Shown piece by piece: positions 56,890 to 64,000 of a stretch of 64,000 nt of DNA. Both the position numbers and the translations under genes were made by a program. This stretch comes from Flavobacteriaceae bacterium NBU2973. Its GTDB lineage: Bacteria > Bacteroidota > Bacteroidia > Flavobacteriales > Flavobacteriaceae. The stretch covers positions 310,001 to 374,000 of the forward strand of contig JAOEIQ010000003.1 in the NCBI GenBank assembly GCA_026162565.1. Direction: 5' to 3'. Every line of letters begins with the position of its first letter. Positions within the stretch are counted from its first letter, which is position 1. The notes beneath the pieces were generated by a model that saw only the letters and a program-made list of their open reading frames with translations, made no database searches and was not told the origin of the DNA.

Positions 56890-57685
56890 ACAAGAACCTT
56901 TCTAAATTTGTACCTTTAACATCTTCTGTAATATACTTAATTATATTTTCGGGTAATTCTAACCATTTATCATCTTTAATCTTACTCTTAAAAACTGAAT
57001 ACGCATCATCATCATTTTTCATTCTACTTATATTCAAAAAATATTTGGTACTTTTATTCAAGTTAAGGTCACAAAAATTAAAAATACGTGTAACTTCTTG
57101 TTCAGTATTTTTCAATAAATCAGAATAATTTACAATACAGGTTTGTTTAGGATATAATTCACTTAACCTTAAAAAATTAATCGCTGTTTCTTTCCACTTA
57201 TTATAACCATTAAACTCTTCTGGTTTATTTAAATTTTTTTTTGGCGCATCTAACCATTCGTCTTGAAGATTCCAATTACTATTAAATTCTTTTGGTGCTT
57301 TACTCCAACTATGTATAACTGCTAGTGGGTTTCTAATTAAAAATACAAACTTTATAGTTTTATTTTTTTGCAACATATTTTCTATAATATGATGATAGCG
57401 TACTTCTTTGTAACAAATACATTGTGGTTCTTTAGCTTTACTAAAAGCAGGAATCAATCCTTTATCAACAGCTTCTTCTTGATTTATAAAAGAATCTTTT
57501 GATTTATTAATCTCTAAAAAAAATTGATCTATAACTAAATTAGACGAATCAACTTTCAAATAATCTTTAAAGGCATAAGAGAATAAAGGTTGGTATCTAA
57601 AATTAACCTCTGGGTGACTATTAAAAATATTTCCTAGCCAAGTTGAACCACTTCTTGGAACACTATGTATAGCAATTTTTTTCAT
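56882..57685 (-). CDS. Sulfotransferase domain protein
   Basis: A 267-residue PAPS-dependent sulfotransferase. The 5'-phosphosulfate loop is 'IHSVPRSGSTWLGNIF' (about 6-21). The 3'-phosphate site is 'FVFLIRNPLAVIHSWSK', with Arg and Ser at the expected spacing. It could add sulfate to a sugar hydroxyl of the glycan. It shares a base with the wbqC-like stop and overlaps the next GT2 by eight bases. No PAPS synthesis gene is in the window. Confidence 0.9.
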   Translation of the reverse strand: MKKIAIHSVPRSGSTWLGNIFNSHPEVNFRYQPLFSYAFKDYLKVDSSNLVIDQFFLEINKSKDSFINQEEAVDKGLIPAFSKAKEPQCICYKEVRYHHIIENMLQKNKTIKFVFLIRNPLAVIHSWSKAPKEFNSNWNLQDEWLDAPKKNLNKPEEFNGYNKWKETAINFLRLSELYPKQTCIVNYSDLLKNTEQEVTRIFNFCDLNLNKSTKYFLNISRMKNDDDAYSVFKSKIKDDKWLELPENIIKYITEDVKGTNLERFLYE

Positions 57686-58389
57686 TAAACCAGTTTATAT
57701 TCATCTAACATCTGTAGTATTAACGATCTCGAGTTAAACATCAATACATCAATTATTGATAACCAAGGTACAAACTCATTATCAAATTGCTTATAACTAA
57801 TATCCTTACTTTTTAAAAAGCTTAATTTTATATTATTATCAAGGAAATTGGATTTGTAGTATAATTCCAAGCCACCTATTGGGTTTATATAGTGCGAGGC
57901 ATTAAGAGATTTAGATATTTCAATTAAACGCTCTTCCTTGTGAAAATGCATAGTATCAGAAAATTGCTCACTAGAAATTACGAACTTTGTATTTAACTCT
58001 AAATATTTTGATACTAACTTTACACTTTCAATAGCTAATTCAGAAATTTTAAGAGCTCTAGTGTTTTTAAAAAAACTTTCTAAAAGAGGATAAACAGAAT
58101 TAAATTGTGGTGAATTAGAATAGCTATGATTAATTGAAGACAATAACTTTTCTACCCTAAATGAATCATAATCAACTATAGTTTTATTTATTTTTTTATT
58201 TTGACTAATAGATTTACATGGAATTGTAAACATCTTCTTTTCCATATTTATCAATAAATTATTTCTATTAATCCATCCCCTTTTTATAAAATTTACATCA
58301 TCATAAAACACAAATGTTTCAACAGCTTTTATTAATTGAAAATAACCTATATATGGAAATATATAAGGTTGCATTATAGCTATTTTCAT
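57685..58389 (-). CDS. WbqC-family protein
   Basis: A 234-residue soluble protein of the WbqC family, which is frequent in O-antigen and capsule loci. Landmarks are the opening 'MKIAIMQPYIFPYIGYFQLI', 'FVFYDDVNFIKRGWINRNNL', 'HYINPIGGLELY' and the end 'PWLSIIDVLMFNS'. The reaction is not firmly known to me; it is usually taken to modify an amino sugar made by the neighbouring aminotransferase. It overlaps the DegT aminotransferase gene by four bases, which supports a shared step. Confidence 0.88.
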   Translation of the reverse strand: MKIAIMQPYIFPYIGYFQLIKAVETFVFYDDVNFIKRGWINRNNLLINMEKKMFTIPCKSISQNKKINKTIVDYDSFRVEKLLSSINHSYSNSPQFNSVYPLLESFFKNTRALKISELAIESVKLVSKYLELNTKFVISSEQFSDTMHFHKEERLIEISKSLNASHYINPIGGLELYYKSNFLDNNIKLSFLKSKDISYKQFDNEFVPWLSIIDVLMFNSRSLILQMLDEYKLV

Positions 58390-59459
58390 ATTTCGCTAAT
58401 TATAATATCAATTACTCTATTAATATTTTCTAATTCTAAACCGTAATAAAGAGGTAAACATAAAACTCTAGAGGCAATATTTTCTGCTATTGGAAATTGG
58501 GCTTTATTTGTATATGGCAATTTGTTTAAGGATGGATAAAAATATCGTCGTGTGAATATTTTATTATTCTCAAGTATCGATTTAATTTTTAATAATTGAT
58601 TTTCATCATTAAATAATATAGGATAATAACTATAATTCCATTCTGTATTATCTCTTAATTTTAATGTATTAACATCTGTATTCTTGAAAGCTTTATTATA
58701 CATCTCAACTGTATCCTTCCTACCTTCAAGAATATTATCTATATAAGGTAAAACTGCTAAACCCATTGCTGCTTGTAGCTCACTCATTTTAGCATTAATT
58801 CCAATTCCATTAAACGCCTCTTTTCCTTGGTGACCAAAATTATGATAATCAAAAAGCCTTTTATTAAGTGATTTTGAATTAGTAAAAAAAGCACCTCCTT
58901 CTCCTGTATGAAATAATTTGGTTGCATGAAAGCTACAAGTACTTACATCGCCATAATTAAAAATGGATTGACCTTTATAAGTAACACCAAAACAATGCGC
59001 TGCATCATAAATTACTTTAAGGTTATATTTTTTAGCAATTTCACTAATAGCTTCTACGTGGCATGGATTGCCATAAACATGTGTAGCTAAAATAGCTGAT
59101 GTTTCAGACGTAATGACAGCTTCAATTTTAGTTTCGTCTATAGTCAAATACTCTGGATGAATATCCACAAAAATGGGTTTACAACCTTCCCAAACAATAC
59201 TAGAGGTTGTAGCCACATAACTAAATGGTGTTGTAATGATATGGCCTTTTAAGTCAAGTGCCTTAATTGCAATCTGTATAGGTAAGGTACCATTTGTAGT
59301 ACAAATTATTTGCTCAACTTCTAAATACGATTTTAGCTTACTCTCTAAATCTTGTACTAAAATACCTCTATTAGTCATCCAACCCGTTTCCCAAGCTCTT
59401 TGTAGAATAGCCTGATATTCGTTCTGTGGTGGTAAAAATGTTTTAGTTACATTAATCAT
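58386..59459 (-). CDS. DegT/DnrJ/EryC1 sugar aminotransferase
   Basis: A 357-residue PLP enzyme that puts an amino group on a nucleotide keto-sugar. Asp152 in 'VIYDAAHCFG' binds the cofactor and Lys181 in 'FHATKLFHTGEGG' forms the Schiff base. 'TTPFSYVATTSSIVWEGC' and 'NFGHQGKEAFNGIG' are family blocks. It resembles enzymes that make dTDP-amino-dideoxyhexoses (for example Qui4N, Fuc3N or Fuc4N). The exact product cannot be read, and no dehydratase lies in the window. Coupled to the WbqC gene. Confidence 0.93.
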   Translation of the reverse strand: MINVTKTFLPPQNEYQAILQRAWETGWMTNRGILVQDLESKLKSYLEVEQIICTTNGTLPIQIAIKALDLKGHIITTPFSYVATTSSIVWEGCKPIFVDIHPEYLTIDETKIEAVITSETSAILATHVYGNPCHVEAISEIAKKYNLKVIYDAAHCFGVTYKGQSIFNYGDVSTCSFHATKLFHTGEGGAFFTNSKSLNKRLFDYHNFGHQGKEAFNGIGINAKMSELQAAMGLAVLPYIDNILEGRKDTVEMYNKAFKNTDVNTLKLRDNTEWNYSYYPILFNDENQLLKIKSILENNKIFTRRYFYPSLNKLPYTNKAQFPIAENIASRVLCLPLYYGLELENINRVIDIIISEI

Positions 59460-59460
59460 A

Positions 59461-60246
59461 CTATTTCTCTCCTATGTACAAGATAGACGAATTTTTAATT
59501 CCTTGCACTTTGAAAACATTTAATTTAAAATCATTAACACCAAAAGTTTTCAATTTGAAATTTGCATTTGTAATTCTATTAGTAAAATCATTTTTAGCAA
59601 ATAATCTAAAGTGGTCAGATTGACCATAATTTTTAATTCTTTCTGCTTCAGTTTTATGATTAGGATCTTCAAGAGTTTTCTCTAATTCTGGTATAATAGG
59701 TGCCATAATGATACCTTTACCTCCAGGCCTTAATATTCTGTATAGCTCTTTTAAAGCTTTATCTGGATGATTAACATGCTCTAGTACATGTGAACAAATA
59801 AAATAATCAAAAGTATTGTCGTTAAATATTTTCATATCTTCAATGTTCAATTTGTAATCAACATTATCCATATTCAAATCAGTAGTTGTAACATCAAAAT
59901 GTTTTACTAAAAATCTATTATTTAACTGCCAAGCAGGAGCTACGTGAAGTAATTTTTTATTTTTTTCCTTTCCTAATTCAAACTGAATAAAAAAACTAGC
60001 GTATAGTCTATCACGATCAGAACTATTACAAATCGGACAAGAATATTTTTCTATATTTAAATGCTCATTTTGTCCAAAATATTTATAACCATATTTTTCA
60101 GCGTTTAATTTATATTCTTTTGACAAAGGCCTGAAAGCAGAAACTCTTGACATACACACTGAACATCTGTACTTATAAAAATATTTTTTGCCAGTCAACA
60201 ATTTTTTATATACAGCTTTAATAAGGTTCATAACTGTTTTAATCAC
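59461..60246 (-). CDS. SAM-dependent methyltransferase with N-terminal Cys-rich (zinc-ribbon-like) region
   Basis: A 261-residue class I methyltransferase. The N-terminal 90 residues hold two CxxC pairs, Cys28/Cys31 in 'YRCSVCMS' and Cys70/Cys73 in 'YSCPICNSSDRDRL', suggesting a zinc ribbon. The catalytic domain follows with 'KKLLHVAPAW' (motif I region), 'YFICSHVLEHVNHPDKALKE' and 'LYRILRPGGKGIIMAP'. It could methylate a sugar hydroxyl or a lipid-linked intermediate. It overlaps the upstream sulfotransferase by eight bases. Confidence 0.88.
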   Translation of the reverse strand: MIKTVMNLIKAVYKKLLTGKKYFYKYRCSVCMSRVSAFRPLSKEYKLNAEKYGYKYFGQNEHLNIEKYSCPICNSSDRDRLYASFFIQFELGKEKNKKLLHVAPAWQLNNRFLVKHFDVTTTDLNMDNVDYKLNIEDMKIFNDNTFDYFICSHVLEHVNHPDKALKELYRILRPGGKGIIMAPIIPELEKTLEDPNHKTEAERIKNYGQSDHFRLFAKNDFTNRITNANFKLKTFGVNDFKLNVFKVQGIKNSSILYIGEK

Positions 60247-61237
60247 TTTTTACTTCATTCTTTAAGTTATTCAACAAATCTAGTTTAGAGCTTAAATCTT
60301 TCATTTTTTGTTCATAAAAAGAATTGTTTTTTAATTTATTTCTTTTTCTCTCCTTTGGTAAAATATAGTTCTGATACAATCCAAAATAATCAACCCAATT
60401 AGCTTTACTAACTAGATCATATCCTAAATAATTCATATTTTCTTTACAAATTGTTTCTAATATTTTAATTTCTTTCTTACTTAACCTTTCTAAAAATTTG
60501 TTGCTATTATTTCTAATTATAGGTTTTGATAAATTTTTCCAAAGTTCATTGCGTTTAGATTCTTTATTATTTGAGTCAGTATTGAAACAATTCTCATCAA
60601 CTTTTAAATCTATAAAATTTAAAACATTCGTCATTGCAGATCTAGTATCTTTAATTAAATCCTCATATTTGAGATGATACATATTAATTTTATTGATATA
60701 ACTTAAAACTGTATTTTGTTCTCTATTCCATTTTTTTGCGATGTCAAAAACTGTATGTAAAAACAGAGGAGTTTTCAACCAAGAAACTGCATGATCCCTC
60801 GGGTCTCTTGTTAAATAAATATAATAAGTTGAACTATCTTTTTTTTCTAAATTTTCTAAAAGAGAGATGTAATCATAAAGATCATTATCCTTGCATACAT
60901 AATGTTTTTTGTTCTCATTTTCTACATAGCATTTGTGAATAAAATCCATGGCTGTTTCAAAACTATATACTTCTTTTTCTAATGAAAACTTCGAAAAATC
61001 GACTTCTAGTTTCCAATCAGTGTAAGGATGGTTAGCCGACTTTAAAAAATGATTTAACAGTTTAACACTATTCTTTTTCTCTTTTAAATCCCCATAATAA
61101 CTTAAGCTGGATTTAAATGTATTAAAAAAATGAACTGCTACTGGAGCAGAAATATCTTTATGGTTTCCCAGAAGAACTCTTAATAAATTTGTTCCTGAAC
61201 GTTCGGATGCTAAAATAAAGATTCGTTTATTGCTCAT
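60239..61237 (-). CDS. Sulfotransferase domain protein
   Basis: A 332-residue P-loop sulfotransferase. The 5'-phosphosulfate loop is 'FILASERSGTNLLRVLLGNH', and the 3'-phosphate motif is 'YYIYLTRDPRDHAVSWLKTP' with Arg and Ser at the expected spacing. The rest is highly charged and Lys/Asn-rich. I chose the start MSNKRIFILASERSG at 61237, which overlaps the end of the upstream gene by 11 bases, over one ten codons earlier that gives no conserved sequence. Likely substrate: a sugar of the surface glycan. Confidence 0.88.
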   Translation of the reverse strand: MSNKRIFILASERSGTNLLRVLLGNHKDISAPVAVHFFNTFKSSLSYYGDLKEKKNSVKLLNHFLKSANHPYTDWKLEVDFSKFSLEKEVYSFETAMDFIHKCYVENENKKHYVCKDNDLYDYISLLENLEKKDSSTYYIYLTRDPRDHAVSWLKTPLFLHTVFDIAKKWNREQNTVLSYINKINMYHLKYEDLIKDTRSAMTNVLNFIDLKVDENCFNTDSNNKESKRNELWKNLSKPIIRNNSNKFLERLSKKEIKILETICKENMNYLGYDLVSKANWVDYFGLYQNYILPKERKRNKLKNNSFYEQKMKDLSSKLDLLNNLKNEVKSD

Positions 61238-61859
61238 TGGTTTTATTCTCCCATGGGAATTTTTCATATAAAGGTTTTACTTCTAAAAAATCACAAAACC
61301 TTGAGTAAGAATCTTCATGTGATAAATTAATAACTAGTAAATTTTTTTTAAATCTAAAATAGTCTATAATCATTCTATTGTGATCTAGATAATATTTTTT
61401 TAGCCGTTCCTCATTATAAGGATCATCATTGGATATATCATGCCTAACATTAAAATTATCCCACATTGTTCTATCCTTACTTCTTTTTGCTAATTTTAAA
61501 TCATTTGAGTTAGGTAATCTATCTAAACCCAAAATTTTAGAATGAAATTGAGTTAAAGATTTATACCATTGTTCCTCATCGTCTCTTATTGTTAAAATGA
61601 ACTTTGCTTTTTTAAAATATAAATCCATAAAAATACCTGTGTAGTGCCATGAAAAAGGTGCATCTTGGAAAGCATCTGCATTTTTACAAAAATCTCTAAT
61701 TTTTTTAAAATCTCTAATCTTGTATGCTTCAATTAATGCTTGAGCAGAATTTTGATTTCCCATTTTAAACCCTAGATCACTTAACGCCTTTTCAACAGAG
61801 GTCGTACCTGTTTTATTAGCACCAATACAAAATACTTTAGGTCTATTTTTAAAAATCAT
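61227..61859 (-). CDS. Sulfotransferase family protein (short, P-loop)
   Basis: A 210-residue protein with a PAPS-type P-loop 'CIGANKTGTTSVEKALSDLG' (about 11-30) and the 3'-phosphate segment 'FILTIRDDEEQWYKSLTQF' (about 100-118). This is the pattern of the short sulfotransferase branch also found in eukaryotes and marine bacteria. It is the third sulfotransferase of the locus and follows the Wzt gene with an 11-base overlap. It may be a glycan sulfotransferase, but activity on another small acceptor is possible. Confidence 0.82.
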   Translation of the reverse strand: MIFKNRPKVFCIGANKTGTTSVEKALSDLGFKMGNQNSAQALIEAYKIRDFKKIRDFCKNADAFQDAPFSWHYTGIFMDLYFKKAKFILTIRDDEEQWYKSLTQFHSKILGLDRLPNSNDLKLAKRSKDRTMWDNFNVRHDISNDDPYNEERLKKYYLDHNRMIIDYFRFKKNLLVINLSHEDSYSRFCDFLEVKPLYEKFPWENKTNEQ

Positions 61860-63138
61860 AATCTAATTTCCAATCCAAATTTATTTTTAATGGAGCTGAA
61901 CTTTTTCCCATCCAAGTACCTAAATCTTTTTCTCTATCTAAAACTACAAAAGATATTATATCATCCAAACGTAAAACAACCTCTTTTCTATTTTTAACGA
62001 ATAATAGATTTACATAAAAATCTCCCGAATTAAAAAAGTCAGAATCAAAGCAAACTCTTGACTTCATCTCTCCTATTTTTTTAGAGTTATCTAAATTCTT
62101 AACTATTCCACTCCCTGTTGTAAGTATAAAATTTCCTTTTGAATCCTTTATTTGAATTGTAGTATCAATTTTAGAATCTTTATTTAGTTTATTATAACTA
62201 ACTTCAAATTCAATTTGATTATTCATATGTAAAGGATCATTAAAACTTTTATTTTTTGATTTAACTCCAAATGATTGAATAACAAGTTCTTTAGAAGAAA
62301 ACTCATCATTCAAGAAAACTTTATGATTTTTGAGGGTATTTGATATGTCAAGTTTTAGATAGTAGTCTATTGATCTATTAACATCTCCCTCAAAAACCAC
62401 TTTTCCATGTTCTAAAACTATAGCTCTTGTACACAAACTTTTTACAGCTGCCATATTATGGCTTACAAACAACACCGTTCGACCATCGCCTTGGCTAATG
62501 TCCTGCATTTTACCAATGGCCTTTTTCTGGAACTCGGCATCGCCAACGGCTAACACCTCATCTACTACTAAAATATCAGGTTCTAAATGCGCTGCTACAG
62601 CAAAAGCCAAACGTACACGCATACCAGAACTGTAACGTTTTACTGGTGTATCGATATAACGTTCGCAGCCTGAAAACTCGATGATTTCCTGTTCTTTTTG
62701 TTTTATTTCAGCTTTGGTCATCCCTAAAATAGCACCATTTAGGTATATATTTTCGCGGCCTGTCATTTCTGGATGAAAGCCTGTACCAACTTCTAATAAA
62801 CTCGCTATTCGCCCTTTAGACTTTATCTCGCCAGTTGTAGGACTTGTCACGCGTGATAGTATTTTTAACAGCGTGGATTTTCCGGCGCCATTTTTACCTA
62901 TAATACCCAAAACTTCACCGCGTTTTACCTCAAAATTAATATCTTTTAAAGCCCAAACATAGTCGCTATCGCCTTTTGTACTTCTATCGTTACTATCGCC
63001 AATCTTTAAGTAAGGATCCTCCTTACCTCTTACGCGACTCCACCATCTGTTTAAATCATGCGTAATAGTACCTGTACCAATAAGACCAAGCCTATATTGT
63101 TTAGAGATATTATTGACTTGTAAAATGATATCAGACAT
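61849..63138 (-). CDS. wzt: Polysaccharide ABC transporter ATPase with C-terminal substrate domain (Wzt type)
   Basis: A 429-residue ATPase for export of a finished lipid-linked glycan. The ATPase (about 1-245) has 'GIIGKNGAGKSTLLKILSRV' (Walker A), 'MTGRENIYLNGAILGM', 'RYSSGMRVRLAFAVA' and 'ILVVDEVLAVGD'. The C-terminal 170 residues are a Wzt-like beta-sandwich that binds the glycan chain end. DNA composition breaks inside the gene: about 43-48% GC in lines from the ATPase core but 17-27% in the C-terminal part. The permease partner (Wzm) is not in the window. It overlaps both neighbours by about ten bases. Confidence 0.93.
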   Translation of the reverse strand: MSDIILQVNNISKQYRLGLIGTGTITHDLNRWWSRVRGKEDPYLKIGDSNDRSTKGDSDYVWALKDINFEVKRGEVLGIIGKNGAGKSTLLKILSRVTSPTTGEIKSKGRIASLLEVGTGFHPEMTGRENIYLNGAILGMTKAEIKQKEQEIIEFSGCERYIDTPVKRYSSGMRVRLAFAVAAHLEPDILVVDEVLAVGDAEFQKKAIGKMQDISQGDGRTVLFVSHNMAAVKSLCTRAIVLEHGKVVFEGDVNRSIDYYLKLDISNTLKNHKVFLNDEFSSKELVIQSFGVKSKNKSFNDPLHMNNQIEFEVSYNKLNKDSKIDTTIQIKDSKGNFILTTGSGIVKNLDNSKKIGEMKSRVCFDSDFFNSGDFYVNLLFVKNRKEVVLRLDDIISFVVLDREKDLGTWMGKSSAPLKINLDWKLDYDF

Positions 63139-64000
63139 GTAAACTTACTTTAGGGTTTTTATACATTATGGTCTGGCTTCTCGCTCCAAATCGCCTTATA
63201 AATATGGGTAGATAGTTTTCAAAGCGTAAAGATAACCGTTTAAACCTAGCCATATGTTTGCTGTTAAATGGTAATATTCTATTGAGTCGTTCAAAAATAC
63301 CTAAAGGTACAATATGCACTTCATCAAACAACTTAAAACCAACCGTCTTATAATGCTTGGTACTATTATCTCTTGGTGGATGCGGATCTTGAGCTTCCCA
63401 TTGCTTAAAAGCTTTAGGGCTAAACAGTTTAGAAGGTCTATCGTTCATAGGTATTGCCCAACGCAAGGCATCTAATAATTTACTATTGACGGCTGTTTCA
63501 AAAAAACGGGCTTCACCATCTGGCTTTAATAGTGTAGCCACTTGCTGTAATATCTTAAACTCTAAATCTAGCGTTAAATGGTGTAAAAAGGCTTTGCCTA
63601 TAATAAAGTCGAAACTTTGTTTTTTGAGTTGCACTTTAGTAAAATCGCCAGATACGAAAACTATAGGATGTTCAAATTTATAATTAGCATTTAATGCGGT
63701 TATAATATCGCCACTTTTGTCTGATATATCATTAGCAACAACTTTAGCCCCTAATGCTGCCATAACTGCTGCATTAATACAATCGCCACAGCCTAACTCT
63801 AAAATATGTTGCCCTTGTATTTTAGATTTAAAATCTTGATAATACATACCAACCCAACTAATTTCGGTTGTGGTATGATGTTGTAAAAAAGACTCTAAAT
63901 TGTTTAAAATTTTAATAATCTTATGAACGTCTATTGTATTATAGACTGCATCATAATGCTCGCGATTTTGGCTGATATTATCTTGTATTGTTTTTTCCAA
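63131..64000 (-). CDS. SAM-dependent methyltransferase, 5' end outside the window
   Basis: At least 289 residues of a class I methyltransferase. The SAM motif I is 'ILELGCGDCINAAVMAALGA', motif II 'KVVANDIS', and 'FDFIIGKAFLHHL' is the post-I region. The ending 'IFIRRFGARSQTIMYKNP' has no special feature. The first codon inside the window is TTG, so the true start is probably an ATG beyond base 64000 and the gene is partial at its 5' end. It may methylate the growing chain end, a known role next to Wzt in ABC-type O-antigen export, but that is an inference from position. Confidence 0.8.
   Translation of the reverse strand: MEKTIQDNISQNREHYDAVYNTIDVHKIIKILNNLESFLQHHTTTEISWVGMYYQDFKSKIQGQHILELGCGDCINAAVMAALGAKVVANDISDKSGDIITALNANYKFEHPIVFVSGDFTKVQLKKQSFDFIIGKAFLHHLTLDLEFKILQQVATLLKPDGEARFFETAVNSKLLDALRWAIPMNDRPSKLFSPKAFKQWEAQDPHPPRDNSTKHYKTVGFKLFDEVHIVPLGIFERLNRILPFNSKHMARFKRLSLRFENYLPIFIRRFGARSQTIMYKNPKVSLHV

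Noticed and set aside
64000-64000. Complete methyltransferase beginning at the last base of the window
   Set aside because: The first codon in the window is TTG, with no sign of a real start; the gene is more likely cut by the window edge.
1-64000. CRISPR array, tRNA, rRNA, insertion sequence or prophage
   Set aside because: No regular spaced repeats, cloverleaf-like segments, transposase or phage proteins were found on reading the intergenic regions and proteins.

Overview
The window looks like chromosome of a member of the Flavobacteriaceae (phylum Bacteroidota), probably marine or a close relative. The evidence is the AT-rich sequence, weak Shine-Dalgarno signals, several promoters of the Bacteroidetes -7 type (TAnnTTTG), a PorV/PorQ-type outer-membrane protein, a protein with a type IX secretion tail, a DUF3276 PUR-like protein, a DUF1573 lipoprotein and a long-form NusB. 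The genus cannot be named from the sequence alone. No rRNA, tRNA, CRISPR array, transposase or phage gene was seen, and no stretch longer than about 200 bases lacks a gene.

Left part (1-34.5 kb) is mostly a housekeeping chromosome in short operons. It opens with the 5' part of pyrD, an FG-GAP/ASPIC secreted protein and a PLP aminotransferase. A TonB-dependent receptor operon with two lipoproteins (3.97-8.42 kb) ends at a strong terminator. Then come pepT, a YdeI-like protein, the nusB/DUF1573/yajC group, a branched-chain amino acid dehydrogenase, an ABC exporter, a DUF3276 protein, an M14 peptidase, a plsC/BASS/csaA operon, a thioredoxin-like protein, several small genes, a fused cyclophilin-FKBP isomerase, recQ, the kpsF-tatC-CMD-lptB operon, terC-pssA, and a PorV-like protein with a DUF4105 protein. 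A palindromic interspersed repeat lies at about 21.65-21.77 kb.

Right part (34.5-64 kb) is one co-directional minus-strand surface-polysaccharide locus of 29 genes, many overlapping by a few bases. Read in its own direction (from 64 kb down) it holds a methyltransferase (cut by the window edge), a Wzt-type ABC ATPase, two sulfotransferases, a methyltransferase, a DegT aminotransferase with a WbqC-family partner, a third sulfotransferase and six GT2 glycosyltransferases. Next come neuA-neuB-neuC for a CMP-nonulosonic acid (sialic-acid type), a polysaccharide deacetylase, a GNAT acyltransferase, an unassigned GT-B-like protein, seven more GT4/GT2 transferases, an O-antigen ligase/polymerase-like membrane protein and, last, the initiating polyprenyl-phosphate sugar transferase.

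Together these genes could start, extend, decorate (sialylate, sulfate, methylate, acylate) and export a complex anionic glycan. Base composition is mosaic. The GT2, sulfotransferase and Wzt C-terminal stretch is about 17-30% GC in the lines counted, while neuB, the Wzt ATPase domain and the housekeeping genes reach about 40-48%. That points to repeated exchange of cassettes. No Wzm permease, Wzx flippase or recognisable sialyltransferase is in the window; the GT-B-like gene beside neuABC is the best candidate for the missing transferase.
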